A stretch of 64,000 bases of DNA from contig WBVU01000012.1 of the NCBI GenBank assembly GCA_009192285.1, positions 1,798,001 through 1,862,000 on the forward strand, in the 5' to 3' direction. Below are positions 25,933-39,662 of this stretch, in pieces; positions within the stretch are counted from its first letter, which is position 1, and every line of letters begins with the position of its first letter. The notes under the pieces are model-generated. The model was not told the origin of the DNA. It saw only the letters and a program-made list of their open reading frames with translations, and searched no databases. This DNA comes from Morchella semilibera. Its lineage: Eukaryota > Ascomycota > Pezizomycetes > Pezizales > Morchellaceae. Position numbers and translations under genes: made by a program.

Positions 25933-28900
25933 GATTCTATCGGAGGATGCAGCAGAAGACAAATGCGAAACCGTTGAATTCAATTGGGGGGGTAAAACGA
26001 TGAGGCTCGACGAGCGGGGTACTTGAGAGTTTTGCGAGGGTCAGCTGCAACGATCTGCAAGATTCAATACAGTAAACCAATTACTTAGGGGACATGTAAA
26101 GGCTCACAAAATTTTTTATGATCCTGTCTTTTTCCCTGGGCAGCAGCAGCAGAAAGTAGTAGGCGAGAGTTATAAACTAGTGCACCGGGAGTTCAGTCGA
26201 TGATGGAGGTGGATGAGGGGTAGGTATCGTGAAGAGAGAAACCTTTTTCTTTTCCCTTTTCGTTTCCCCTTCATCCTTGAGGATGTCGTTGTTTCCCCAC
26301 CTGCTCGCTCAACACTCCCGTGCAATGACGTGCTTTTGGGACCCTGAAACGAAAGACGCCATATCAACCCCTACAGTAGTCAAGGATACAGTACTACATT
26401 TACACACTACTCGGGCACAATTGGTAATTGCGTACTGATAGTACCAATGCTTCCAACCTCTCAGGGTTCTCTTAGGAAAGTACTACATGATACATGTATG
26501 CAACACTTGGCAAGTGTAACCATTAATTTTATCACCGGCTTTCTCTCCAATCCATGCAATAGCCTGATGCAGCAAAAAGAATATGTATGTCCGTTGGTAT
26601 GCAGTTTTCATATGTCATCCATATTTTGCCTCGATCAATTTTTCTCCATGAAGGTCTTTCCACCACTGCCACTACACACTCCCTCATTTAGGTCAAAGGA
26701 GCCAATGCGGCCATGTTTTTTTGGCAGCTCCTCCGCACACGCGAGTAGGCAGACGCGAATCGCTGACGGCGGCGCTAATGAACACGTTTTGTATTGTGTA
26801 AGTATGCATCCTGACTCCTCTGGCTACCATTTCGAGGTACTGAGGCTTTCATATCTAATCTCTTACAGGGATATCGTTGCCTGTTGCTGAAGGTTGAAAC
26901 TTGAAAGTTCGGGATTCGGGTCCCGGGTCCATATTAAGCTTAGCCCTAGCCCACCCCTCCAGCCACAAAACCAGGGTTCGTTAGCTTAGTGTGTAAAATA
27001 CTTGGAAACAGTAACCCAAACAACCCTGCAGCCTTACAGTATTAGCCATGGATCCCTAACCCAGATTTGTTTATGGCTCACGTGCATCAGTAATCATCAA
27101 TAAAACACCTTTTCTGGCCAGGGCCAGTCAGATGTTGGTGATATGAAAAAAATTCACTTAGAGGTCTGATTCCACCCGTAGCCAATCTCTTGAATTCCGT
27201 ATTCTACTGAGAAAAAAGATGGAACTACCGAAACACGGACCATGTGGTACACCTAAACGCCTGAATTAAGCAGGAAGATCACACACAAAAGTGGGAGAAA
27301 GGTCCAATTTACCAAACTCTTTGATCTGCGAGAACCCGTTCCGCGGGACGGCAGTTCAATTTGAATTTATCCTCAACGGAGGGAAAGAGAGACTTTCAAC
27401 ACTTTTTCACTGAGTGAACAGATGGGAAAACCAGGGAACAATGTCTAACTTTTACGGCGTGCCGGTGGTCGCCTTCTCTTTTCCAGGATCTTTTAAAATT
27501 TGTTTTCCTGCCCACTTGCCGTTCCGTTCTCGTCTCCCTTCTCGGGGCACCCTTGGATCCTTGAGACCTCCCGCTCTTGAGCCGCTTTGGCAGTATTGAC
27601 ACCATAGGATGAGCATGAGAGCCAAAAGCCTGACATCTTGCCTGTCGACCGCCCTGCGTGAGCACCCGAACTGTCTGTGCAAGCTTTGTTCTTTCATGAT
27701 TCTCATTAAGTTCTATGTTTCCGCTTGAGACAAACAGAGAGCGACGCGAGACATAACTGGTTATGAAGAGTAGAGTGGGAAAAAAGTGTTTAGATACCCC
27801 AAGGACCCGTTTTCCAGGGTTATCAGCCTCATGCAGTCTCATTGGAGGCTTCCTAATTGGGCTTGGAATAAGCGTCGCTCCTACAGATATTGCATAACGT
27901 TAGTGCACTCTCTAGCTCTCTAGCCAGCTAAACCGTAGCGTTCTCTTTTTTCCCTTCCTGCTGTCTCATAGCCGCGCCCTGACGGTTCCGTTCTCCCATT
28001 CGTCCACTATCCGAGTCCTATCCGAGGGACAACGAAGGCTCAAGGAACTCCAAAAAAGCTTCTAAGAATGTGGTCGAGAAAAAAATAAGCACGGATAGTT
28101 TGCAATTGGTATCGAAATACTCAATGAGGGAAGGTCAATGATGTGTCATCCCTTCCTTGATCCCCTTCCCAGACGCATTGTTACAGAGAGATATCGTATT
28201 TATACAACCCCCTTCAAGATCTGCCCTACAGATATGCTAGTCAGCGGCTCTCCAGGATCACATTCGGTATGTTGTCTTGTCTGCCTGGGTGGACTAGACC
28301 TGTCTAGACTTCTATCTTTGCCCACGGCTCCCCACCAGCGATGATCGTAACATACTTACATCATATCGGCCTGCGTTGTTGTCAACCCGTCAGTAAGGGA
28401 AGGGAGCATAAGATAGTAGAGGGTGTGTGGGGGGAGCTTTTGGCAGGAGGGACGAAATAGGGAAATAGGTTCTCGTGAAGCAGGTAGGGTGAAATTTGAA
28501 GGAGGCCAGTCGGTTATCCATTGCGAAATTCCCGATTGCAGACCAGCCTGATGAGGTGTAGTGCTTCAGGTCCTTGGTAATGCATGAATTGATACGGGGG
28601 CTGCTTTGTTAATTGCGGAGAGCTCAGCAGTAGTGGCGCCTATGAGACTGTGGGACCGACCAATTGCTCCATGTGGTTGACGCAGTTATCCATACGTTGC
28701 AAAAAAACTAGTTACATATATGGTGCAGAAGAAATCGAGTGTGAAAGCGTGAAGGGTAGGCCATAGAGTTCCTTCACACGCCTCAAACCACTTCAGACGA
28801 GTTATGATTATTGGCATTTAGCATATTCCGTAGAGAACTACATACTCGTGCCACCTAACACACATACGGGGAAGCTGAGAAAGATGGAACACGAAATGAG

Positions 28901-31900
28901 TGTAAGCTGAGGTGTGGAGGACAGATCATCGAATTATTGTTGCAATGCCCATCGTGAGTAACAATCAATAATCACTGGGATCGAGGTTCTTGACTAACCT
29001 CGGGGAGAGTTAGCTGCCTGTGGGTTTCTCCATATAGTTCCAGCTTTGATTATTTGTATGGGGAATGTTTTCAGGTCCTGTACTCCACGTACATATGTCA
29101 AGAATTGTAGTAGCAGCTGCTGAAAACCTAATGAAGGGCCCAAGCTATCCATCGGAACCTTCCCTGTCGTGGGAAAAACTGGTCCCAGCACATAGGAGGC
29201 GGTGGGAGCGAATCAAACGTCCCTTTCAGCCAGGACATCTGGAACAATCCCTTGTCTGCTTCTTTCGGGAGCATTACCCCAGAATTCTCCTGTTGTAGAA
29301 TAGCTTGAGGTTCATTAGTGCCATTCGGTACTTTTCATATGTTGATACGTGCTAAGTACAGCCGCCCCAGCTGTGTAGGGTATGTGTCTGCGACTAGTAA
29401 TGCATCTTGCAACGCCCCTCAGAACACGCAACTTTTAGGCCCTACGAATGGTGAGGCCAGGAAGCTCCCTGTCAGGAATTTGATGTGCATTCCCTGATCT
29501 CCATGAACCCATTAGTATGTTGGTGATATCCTCTGATCTAGTGTTTAACGGCAATGGGAAAACGGTACGCGTTTTGCACCTACGTATAAACAGTTTGTCC
29601 TAGCACTAGTGAAAGTGTTTTTTTTTTGCAGCTCTACAGACCAAACAACTGCTACCACTATATGTAAGATCGTCGCCGCTTTCATGTTTTAGGCCCTTTC
29701 CATTAAGTCTTTCGAAATTCCCTACAGGCTGCTGCTGTCGTAGCCTGTAGAACCGTATATCAATTATCGAACATTGCGAGCCTGCAAGCATCCCCCTTCT
29801 TCATTAATTTGTGGCCTTGTACCATGACAGCCCAATATTGTGCAGGTATCCAGTCAATAGCCTTTTTCTCCCTTCTCCTTCCACCAGCGAGGCATGGGTG
29901 GTGACAGAAAAGACGCGATGGTAACACAGATATAACAACTCTCTGATATGCCGGAGAAAGCTACAAGCCCACATATCAACGAAGAGTAGTGACATGGCCT
30001 AGAGCCCTCTCCGCCAACCCAAGACTCTCAAAAGAGTATATTCATGGTCAGGACCTGCTGTAGCGGTTTTAACACTTGGACGGTCAATCAATGGCTAGCC
30101 TTACATAGGAACTCCCAACCTATTAATTCTTCAGTGGGGAACTGCGTGCTGCTGGGTTTAAGTTTGGAATTGGTCCTTTGAATTAGAGTCTCGTCCAAGA
30201 AAAAAAAATGTAAAACCCCCAAACACAAAAAAAGATCTCAGTATCCTCCTTCGAGAAAAAACTTAGTCTGCGTGTACAGCTCATCTCAACTGTTCCCCTT
30301 TGTACAGTATACCATACGCTCCCCCCGCATTAAGCTGCTGTAGCGTTATTCGCCTAGAGACTCACATATTTTGACAATTGCCTGCGTGGGAGCCCCCGCC
30401 TGGTGCTAATACTTCGTCGTCATCGCCGCATGTTGATTATTCGCGTGCGAGATACCTTTTTACAGATCTCCTTTCATTGCCTGCTTGCCTGCCTGGTTGC
30501 CCTTGCGAGAAGGAGTTGCAGAATGCAATCGTGTCTTATCCTCCGCACTCCGATAGGGAGAATAAACTGCCTATCGGCCGCTCTCCTCTAACACCACTGT
30601 GCCACTTGTGGTGTCTGCCTACTCTCTACCTATGTATTCGCATCCGATGGTGACCCTGGTCCATCAATAATGCGTCTTGTTTTAGGTTGTGTGTGTGGCG
30701 CCCTGAAAGAGTTGTCCCAACCCACTGGGAGGAGGACTCAAGCCCAAAAAAAGAAACTTGAAATAACAGACCACCATTTTTCAGATCAGGGGTGTGTTGT
30801 GTATTCAACAGTTCGTTGTAGTATGTATGTAACACCAGGGAGGCATGAAGAGAAGAAGATGGTTACGATGATGGTTTGTCGATGATGATGATGATGGTGA
30901 CGATGCTGATGAGCATTTACAAGGAACATTGGTGTGTAATCTCAGTGGATAGGTAGATTGGGGGGGAGCTCTTGAGGAGATTTGTTTTGTTACAGAACCC
31001 GAATTCGAAAGGCAAAAAACAAACCAAAAAACCTTGGGATCGGGATTATTATTACTACTACTACTATTACTATCATTATTATTAATTTTTTTTTAAAGGA
31101 AAAAAAAAAAATTCTTATTTGCCTTGGAAATTGAGGGGACGAGAGTTCGCGAAGGACCTGGGGGATGGATGCAAGCTGTGCGTGTGGAAATTATTTATAT
31201 ACGCTAGTCTTCGTTGACTCCATGTTTCTGGTTACTCTACCAGTCAAGTCAAGTCAAGTCAAGTCAAGTCATGTCAAGTCATGTCAAGTCATGTCAAGTC
31301 ATGTCAAGTCATGTCACAGGGGAGAGGGGGGGGACTGGGGGGGGGAAGATGTGGGACTTGGGACATGACCCCTTTAAGTCCCAAGTCCCAATGCCCCAAT
31401 TCCATTTGTCCTCACTCCCATTCTGAACCACGGTAGATCGAAGCAGGTAGACTCCCCCAGGCTCCGATTTTCCCCTAGCCACTTGTGCATCGTCTCGGGC
31501 ATCCTGCTTTTGGCAGCCGCAGAGCCTGCACAGCGCAGAGCAGAAGTAGCCGGCTACCGTAATTCTCGAGGTGAAAGCTGTTGTTGTTGTTCCTCGATGA
31601 AGGAGGACCGGTCAATTAGACAACAGATGTTCTAAGGTCCTAGCAAACTACTTTTTAGAACAACTGCAAGCGCAGTATTATTCACACATCCCACATCCCA
31701 CCCACTCATGGGCACTCCACGCCCACCCCCCTCCCCTAAAAAAAAACAATATTCGAAGGCCTTACTCACACAAACTACTCCCACAAACCACCCCCCCCCC
31801 ATGCCAGATGTAAGAGATTATAATTTTTCCTTTTGTTTTAATTTTTTTTCCTGTAACTAGCTAGACACACATTTCCATCCCCCCCCCCCCGCTTTCCAAA

Positions 31901-32490
31901 CTTCCCGTTTCCTTGACTCCCTGCGACCTGTCTCTTCTCTGGTCAGTTGGTTGACCCGCGCTGCACCATATTGCACATATTTTTTTCAATCGATAGCCAC
32001 CTACTTAGATATATAACTACATGCATATTCCCTCCCTCCCTCCGAACAGTCACTTTCAACTGCACCGGCGAACACAGACTTTCTAGGAGTGAGGTTTATA
32101 AGTGTTACTATCATTTCTGCAGCAAGAGTGAAGGATTCAGCAGAAATTAGGAGGGTCCAGGAATTGACAGCAAAAAAAATATCCAACGATCAATGCCTGA
32201 AGGCCATTTACCAATCCACAGACGAAACCAAGTCAAAAGGCTCAAGCGACATCCTGGAGCCCCATACCGAAAGAAGAAGCGATTAGGACATCCGTGCACC
32301 CACTCCTCCCCCCACACAGCAACCGATAAATTTACTTAAATACATAAGTTCCCTACAACCCTACCCACCCTACCCACATCAACAACCACACTACATCACC
32401 TCGACTTCTATTCAACATCATTTGAATATTAGCTCGCATCTACCCACACAGTACCCATCCACAGCAAAGAATCATTTCTACACAGCTACG
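25933..32490. other. Gene-poor intergenic stretch
   Basis: No gene is supported in these 6.5 kb. Repeats include (GAT)n at about 30884-30900, TTA/CTA trinucleotides at 31044-31085, and a pentanucleotide array at 31240-31318. One TACATGTA palindrome is at 26491. Frames at 26447-26890 and 27396-27842 are the longest but show no domain. The region just upstream of 32490 is C/A/T-rich without G, as is common for fungal 5' leaders, and probably holds the promoter and leader of the next gene. Confidence 0.45.
31240..31318. repeat. AAGTC/ATGTC pentanucleotide array
   Basis: Consecutive 5-bp units AAGTC (first about five), then alternating ATGTC and AAGTC, run for about 79 bp. The two-unit alternation gives a 10-bp higher-order period. 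It is seen directly. It is a simple satellite and has no spacers of a CRISPR type. Confidence 0.85.
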
Positions 32491-33495
32491 ATGAGTTTCT
32501 TCGATAGGTTATTCACCCTCGTCCTCACTAGGGACCAAAGGGAACGTCATTCTCGTGCGAAGTGGGAGAAGACAGTAACAAAGTCTGAGGATCTGTTTCT
32601 TCCCTCATCTCCTTGCACTGCTCCGATGACACCTTCCCTCTCATCATCATCTTCATCATCTTCGATCTCTTCGGGTAGATCTTCACCCAGCCGTTCAAGG
32701 CCAGGAACAGCCCACTCTACATCACCACGATTCGACTCAAGGCCTGAATTCAGACGCCACACATCGATCAAGAGAAACCCAATCTCATACGACTGCCTTG
32801 TTGCCGTTGAGAAGGAAACTAAGAAGCCAGCAACCACCACCGTCGTGCAGCCTCTCCTCTACCCTCTTCCACCTTTGGGACCCATGGAGGGAGTTGGCAA
32901 GTACAGACGTAGCATTCACGTTAGCGAGCAGTTCATGGATGCCAACCGAAGGGATAACCTCGCCGCACTTCAGCCACTTCCGGATGAAGATGATGACGTT
33001 GAGATTGAGCAACGCACTGGACGTAGAAAGTGGCGCACCGATTCCACCGGCAACCGTGACACTACTACACCACCAGGATGTTCAGCCTCCCCAAAGATGG
33101 AGACTGCAGACCTCCCAGACCAACCATACTACGAATCAGCAACCAAGAAGGATTCCGGTATCGGTTCATCACCACCACCACCAAAGAGAGAGAGACAGAG
33201 ACAGAGGAGCTTGCCTCCACGATGGAAGAAGCAGAGCAAGTCAGCCTCGCCACCAGCCGTGGTTGAGGAGCCTGCAAATGACAGCGAGTTTGAGGATGAG
33301 GAGGTTGAGAAGAAGCCGGTGGTTCGTGTTCAGAGCAAGAAGAGGCTGCATGCACCGGTTGGAAAGCGAGGAAGGGGAGGAGTCAAGTCAAAGGCAGTCA
33401 TTGGTCTGCCGGCGCAGAGGAAGAAGGTCAACGCACCGGTTACAACTCAGGTCTTGGGTGCCAGCATGGAGACTCTCCTGTCTGGCGAGGAATAA
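32491..33495 (+). CDS. Disordered, basic protein of unknown function, 334 aa
   Basis: I chose the ATG at 32491 (MSFFDRLFTLVLTRDQRER) because the open frame upstream of it has only non-ATG starts and looks like leader sequence. The frame is intact and intronless. After a short N-terminal helix the protein is mostly low-complexity: a Ser-only stretch followed by GRSSPSRSRPGTAHS, Pro and acid-rich segments (PLPDEDDDVEIEQR), SSPPPPKRERQRQRS, PPRWKKQSKSASPP, then EFEDEEVEKKPVVRVQSKKR and a Lys/Arg-rich C-terminal quarter with GKRGRGG. There is no signal peptide or membrane helix. Many basic clusters suggest nuclear location and several SP sites suggest phosphorylation, but this is inference. I do not recognise a family. 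Confidence 0.75.
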   Translation: MSFFDRLFTLVLTRDQRERHSRAKWEKTVTKSEDLFLPSSPCTAPMTPSLSSSSSSSSISSGRSSPSRSRPGTAHSTSPRFDSRPEFRRHTSIKRNPISYDCLVAVEKETKKPATTTVVQPLLYPLPPLGPMEGVGKYRRSIHVSEQFMDANRRDNLAALQPLPDEDDDVEIEQRTGRRKWRTDSTGNRDTTTPPGCSASPKMETADLPDQPYYESATKKDSGIGSSPPPPKRERQRQRSLPPRWKKQSKSASPPAVVEEPANDSEFEDEEVEKKPVVRVQSKKRLHAPVGKRGRGGVKSKAVIGLPAQRKKVNAPVTTQVLGASMETLLSGEE

Positions 33496-34082
33496 ATCAC
33501 TCCAGCGAGTGATGATCTGTGATTCAGAGTTTTTATTTTTCCACAACTCTCACGATCCTTTAACATAGTTTCATTTGTTTTTGGGAGTATTGTAATTTTT
33601 AGCGGGTTTTTCTCTCTCTTTTGTCTTCTGTATAGCATTGGGTCGGGTTCTTTCTTTTGTTGGGTTGGGATTTTTCTCATTGGGGTGGCGTTCACTTTTT
33701 TACGGGTTCGGTTGGGATGGAGTATGATCAAACGATTCGATGAGTTTCTTTAACTATCTCTTTACATAAGTACCATATAACTAGTGCAGTACATATAACT
33801 ACCTATGATAAATACTTCTACTACATTACTCCGCTCTCCTTTGTGCATGACGCTGTGTTCATAGTTTCCAAATAAGAAAAACTAATTCGCAGTTAGGCGA
33901 CAAAAATAATCTTGATCCCTCATGGTCCGCGAAACCCTATAAACCGATCCACACAGCTTGTGCTTATGAATAGGGCGTGTCTTTGTTTGCGTGCATCTTT
34001 CCTGCGTTCTTTGCATGATCCGCGTCCCCATCCGACCGACCGAACCCTCTAATTTTACCGCAATGGGGAGTGCGGACAATTA

Positions 34083-34110
34083 GTGGGTGGTGGTGGTGGT
34101 GGTGGTGGGG
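34083..34110. repeat. GGT trinucleotide microsatellite
   Basis: A run of GGT units followed by GGGG is seen directly, in intergenic DNA. Confidence 0.75.
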
Positions 34111-34550
34111 GAATTTCAATTAATCGGTATGCTGTCGGTCAAGGCCCAAACCAGGGAGAGAATGCATGCCATCCAGCCATGGGCCATGTACCGGTACAAG
34201 GTCGCGTGTGTAGTGGTGTAAGTTCTAGGGCCTAGAAACGAGTGGTTGCGGCCGCGACCTATGTACCAGTTACTTTCATTTCTAGTAATCTAGTTGGTTG
34301 CATTTTGTTTGGTTTGACCGGCACCGGAGATGACTCAACACCTGGCCTGGGTTTTACTTACTCTAGACTGAGGGCAGACAGACATGCCACTAGTCACATC
34401 ACAGCTTATCATTCGTTGCTTCGTTCAACCTATCATTGAGTAAAGTACGGATTTAGCCACTGCGGGCCTGAAGAGCAAGCGGGCAGAGCTTGTATTTTCA
34501 CCTACCAACCACCAACCACCGCGAGTGAGCGAGCATCTCACATTCATGCT

Positions 34551-34588
34551 TTCATTCATTCATTCATTCATTCACCCATCCATCCATG
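34551..34588. repeat. CATT/CATC tetranucleotide microsatellite
   Basis: Several CATT units pass into CCATC units. This is seen directly. Confidence 0.8.
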
Positions 34589-35221
34589 GGAGGGCAGTAA
34601 GGCAGGCCATCTATCAATCCAGTAATCATCCCTTCAGCCCAGCACAACCTTATCGCGCCCATTCAACACGCAAAACAAAATCACCCACCGGCACGCATGC
34701 TTCTTTTCCTCATCGAGCATGTAGTTTCTCAGAGAGTGAGAGAAAAAAGAAGGCAGCCCTATAAGTATCACTAAACAATCAGCCGAGTAGAGCAAAACAG
34801 CTCCCATCATCACATCATTGTGCATACCCACCCACAACACTCCCCACTCCCCGAGCCTCTTTTCCCCGGGTTGAGGTGAGAGGGGAGCTCAAGCCTTACT
34901 GCATGCCCGCCGTTTCTTCCCTCCACTCCCGTCTCACTAATATATTTACTTTTTTCCCTCTCTTTCTGTTTGGTGGTTTCGAGGGTTACACACACCAAGC
35001 AGGCCAAACAGGCCAAACACGGCCAGCGGGTTGGTTAGGAGATCGGATGGAATTAAACAGTTTTAAACCAAGACTCGACAGTTACCGTAATTACGAGCAA
35101 GTGCCCGCCTATGGACTGTGCTCTAGAGCTTACTTTTGTTAGCTTCTAGACTAGACTAGACGAACCACCATAGCCCCTTTGCTCTGATTTAAATGTATGG
35201 ATAAAAAAAAAACTGAGGTGA

Positions 35222-35273
35222 GGTGAGTGAATGAGTGAGTGAGTGAGTGAGTGAGTTAGGGTGAGTGAGTGAT
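35222..35273. repeat. GAGT tetranucleotide microsatellite
   Basis: About a dozen GAGT units with a few interruptions (GAAT, TAGG) are seen directly. Confidence 0.8.
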
Positions 35274-38200
35274 AATAGCTGGACCCATACGGGCCCTGCA
35301 CTTGCAAACCGCAACTCCCACTGGTCAGGTCAGGTCTCAAAGCCAAAAAAAACCAGATTTTCTTTTGATTCTTTCTTATTTGCCCTTTATCTTCTTTCCC
35401 CGCCTTCCTTCCTTCCTTCCTCTCCCTCCCCTCTCCGGCACAGCTGAAAGGGTGGGGATGGGAGCTAATGATTTGGTAGCGGGGGAAATGAAGCTTCATA
35501 ATGACGCACTCGCAAATCTGATAGCGGGTTTTTGATTTTCGTGATGATGCCGCCAGGATCATATCTCGCATCTGAGCTCATCTGCATTAATTGCGTGCGT
35601 ACTCACGTACGGTGCGGGCGTACCTGCTTGCTTTGATTGCGAGCTTGCTGGCTACAGTAGTAGCTACTTAGCTGGCAGACAGGTAGGTAGGTATGTATGA
35701 TGTGAAAAGTGAAAAGTACAATCCATTTACCGACATCAATGATTTCGCACTAGTTGTTACTTAAGTGAGTTGTGACTTAAGGTATCATCAATAGAGGAAT
35801 AAAATGTAATTACGACTCACACCCACTTCTACATACTGCAGTCATTTACATTTCTCGAGTCATATTTTATGTAGCCATTGCCACCTAACTACATGTACAT
35901 TTCCCCCCCTCCCTTTCAGCCATTCATTTTTTTTTAATATTTTTATATTTTGTTATATATTTTTATATTTTATTTTAGTGCTTGACTTGAAGAAGTACGT
36001 ACGATTTCGACCTCATCGATTATGCACGTGGTAGAATAGAGGTACCTACATCAGACAGCGGTATGTATGCACCCGGGGATAGGTACATCAGTCCCTACAT
36101 AACGAAAAAAAAAACCAAAAAACCAAGTACATAAGAGAAACCAACTACTAATCCCACCAATTTCTTTTTTTCCCTCTTTCTCGTTTCCCCCCCTTCCATG
36201 TTCCCTTCTTCCCCGCGCTTCGCCTTGGCCATTGCATTCCAGTCGAGAACCAAATTTTCATAACCAATCCCCTCGCTCCTCTCTCAATCCCTCTGGTAAA
36301 AGCACTACTTCCGTTTAGTACATCTTCCAACCAACCTTACTAAACACTTCCCCCCCCAAGGGCCACTCTCAGTCCGGTCCACTAATTCAACTAACTCATC
36401 AAAGCCTCTCTACCCCTCCGGCCCCTCATCTACCCATCACATCCCACCCCTTCGCCCACCACCACCACCCTCGACCCGATCCAGCCCGCCCGCGCCCCGC
36501 CGCCAGATGCGCGTACTTAAATCTCATCGCCGTTTTTTTTCTTATTTTTGTTTCAATGCCCAGATCTCAACCGGTACTGGCTCACCCCGCAACTGAAGGG
36601 GCGGGAGACAAGTAAAAAAAAGCAATAATAATAAAAAAAGGGAAACGTAAACGCAGATGTGATGAGTTATACCAGGTTAAGGGAGTTTGTGATTGGGAGG
36701 AACGATTGGAAGATCTCTCTCTCTCTCACTCTCTGGCTCTCTCACAGAGAGGGAAAAAAACTTTTTTTTTTTTCACTCGATCAGGCGGGTTGCGAATTGG
36801 CTGTTCGCGAAACATCCCTTCCCTTCCTTCCCCCATAAGCAGTGGAGGAAGATTTCAATCGTATCGTATCGTGGGGAAACGAACAAGAAGGTATTGAAAT
36901 CGCGGAGAAAGGGAAAATATTGAAATCGTGGAGTGATGTTAGATTGATGTCATGTAACTTTATTTACACACACCCAGTAATTGCAATTGCAATTGACTGC
37001 CAAAACCCCGGAATCCCTATTTCACGACAACTCGCATATACGATGGTGAAAACGACTGCCCCCCAAAAAACGTGTTTATCTAACTACACTTTTTCAGAAA
37101 GTCATGACACTGAATAAACAGGAAGATGGGATCGTTGACCTGCGTTTTGCAATCTCCCTTTCTCGGCCAGCGACCAGCAACCAACAGCCAACAGTAAGGT
37201 CCAGGAAAGGAAACCGATCGTCGCCAGCTCCATATCACAGCAACCTATGTAATAATACTAATAAAAACTCCCTCCCCCAAATACTGACCTGATCTGCGCG
37301 GCACGTGACTTTTCCACGACCAGAACCAAGGTCAGCCAGTAGGTACAGTAGGTACAGTAGTCTAATAAACCAAAGCCAAAACCAGGTCAAACAAAACAAA
37401 ACAAAACAAAACGGGGACAAAACAAAAAGCTAGACCAGAAGCCCTAGCCTAGATCTCGAGCCGCGGCGGCAAAGGTGGGGAAAAAAAATCTAGACACACA
37501 ACACAAACACAAACAGAACAATTAATTGTATGTGTGTGTGTGTGTGAGAGGGAGGGAGGGAGTGTGAGAGAGGGTACGAAGTGTAAGGAGGATAATTGAT
37601 TAATTGATTTTATTTGAAAGACTTTTCCCACACACACACCACACATCATGTCATGATCGCCAGGGCCAGCAAAAAGCAACGCCAAATTACAACCGCGATC
37701 GAGAGCTTAGGCGGCTGCACGATGGGCGCGTCTGATAGGGCAGAGGGGGGGAGATTAAAAAGCTGGGGTACATATTGTCAAGACTCAAGAGAGGATGGAG
37801 GTCGAGGTGAGGTGTAAGGTAGGCATCCAAAACAGAAACGGATATTGATTCGTATCGCGGCTCAGTGATCTAGTCTGCTCTGGTCTCTTTAGACCTGACA
37901 AATAATAGATGATAGGGGGAGGAGGGTAGCTAACTAAGCAACTAAGGGCATATTGATACCCTCCACCTCCCCCCATCCCCCCCCCACTATCAATCTGCCT
38001 TCATCTTGTTCGTTTCGTCGATGGACCAACCAACGTCTCCATAGCACCTACACCAGCCAACGTTCGTACCGGCCAGTGAAACAAAAACCCAGGACTCGAC
38101 TCGACTCGACTCGGGTCGACCCGACTCGAATCTCAATTAAAATGAACGCCTCTCTTCTCTCCACTCCCGTCGCAAGCGAGAAGGCATCCAAAACATTTGC

Positions 38201-38597
38201 CTCGAATCAATTTATTACTCTGTTCCCCCCGTATTTCATTTATACTTTCTCTACACATGAAAATGCCCAGCTCAGGTACCACCAAGACCACCCCCTGGGC
38301 CATCTAGAACCTTAGTCGTCGTTGGAGTAGAGTAGAAGGGTGGCTTTTTTCCCCACATAATCCTAGTTTAGTTACTAGGCTTACCCTTACTTACCCCGGA
38401 GCGCCTTACCCCCCCACGCACACACACCACGATACGCTACTCCACCCCCTCCAAACAAATGAGGGCCAAACAAAATGGTGAGCGGCACTACACCACACCA
38501 CACCGCACCGCCTCAACGGCGAGGCCGGGCCAGACCGGCCGGAGGAGGTCTGTCTTGCTAAAAAAAGATAGACTCTCACTCTTACTTTTCGAGTTTC

Positions 38598-38700
38598 GCT
38601 CACACTCACACACTCACACACTCACACTCACTCACACTGCTCACACTTCTCCACTCACACACACTCACACTCACACTCACAGTCGCTCTCGCTCACGCTC
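38598..38700. repeat. CACTCA-type microsatellite
   Basis: A degenerate array of CACTCA and CACACT units ends in GCTCGCTCACGCTCACG. This is seen directly. Confidence 0.75.
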
Positions 38701-39637
38701 ACGTTAGCTAAATAACCAACTAACTAGGTAGGTCAGCTCACTTCAAGTCAAGTCACCGGCGCTGTAGTGTAGTTCTCCAACTCCCGTTCTTACTTCCACT
38801 CCCCCATTAATTATCACTCTAGACCCCTCCTCATAAGGCAAGCAAGCAGCAGCAGCGCAAGGCCCAGCCTGAAACCCCCAAACCTGTCAGCCCCGATCAC
38901 TACTTCTATGCAGGGACAACTTGTGGGTTATGTACATACCTCCTTACCTATCTGTGCCTCTCTGTGGTGTGTAATGCAAAATCGTTCATTCACCCACCAC
39001 TTCAGTATTATACCTGCCCTGATTGTCGTTGATAGTGTCATCCAAAACATTCCCACCACCAGATCCCCCGCAGGGGGGGTGGGTTGGTGGCAGACAGATA
39101 GACAGCCACTCTCCCGCGATTGTCGGTCGGCAATATATCGGAATAATTGAGAAAGGTGCAGGGGAGGGGTCCTCTGTCTCTCTCTCTATCTCGTAATGGT
39201 GGTACACAAATAGTAGGCAGTTATATAGAGTAACAGTAAAATAGTAGAGAGTAGTGGTGGTTACTCAAAGATGGATTAAAAGGCTGACCTCGGCCTACGT
39301 CACAACGCATGGAAGCATGCACCGAAGCAGTAGCGTGCAGTAGTAGCGCGATCAACACAACTTGACAACAAACACACACTCAACTCTGTTCACTGTCCAG
39401 GACCAACCAGCAAGCGCTAGCGGCTAGCGCATCAGACAGATATTCATGTAGACATCGCACATAGCATGATCTGAGTAGAGGAACAGAAAACGTACCCCCC
39501 CTGGGTCACGAAACCAATGTGTATGTAGAATGTATGTACGGCACTTGCTGTTACTGCTGCCTCTGCTGCTGCTGCTGCTACTGCATCGGTCGTCGCAGAC
39601 CATCGAGAATTAAGAAAAAATAAGTGGTCCGTCGTGG

Positions 39638-39662
39638 TTTTTTTTTTTTTTTTTTTTTTTTT
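39638..39662. repeat. Poly(T) tract, T25
   Basis: A second T run of 25 bases, the same length as that at 24191-24215. It is seen directly, and no element body is recognised beside it. Confidence 0.8.

Noticed and set aside
26447-26890. A 147-residue plus-strand frame
   Set aside because: No family features, and its content of Ser, Cys and Phe looks like translated non-coding DNA.
31240-31318. The pentanucleotide array as a possible CRISPR-like or regulatory array
   Set aside because: It is a simple satellite without unique spacers, and the genome is eukaryotic.
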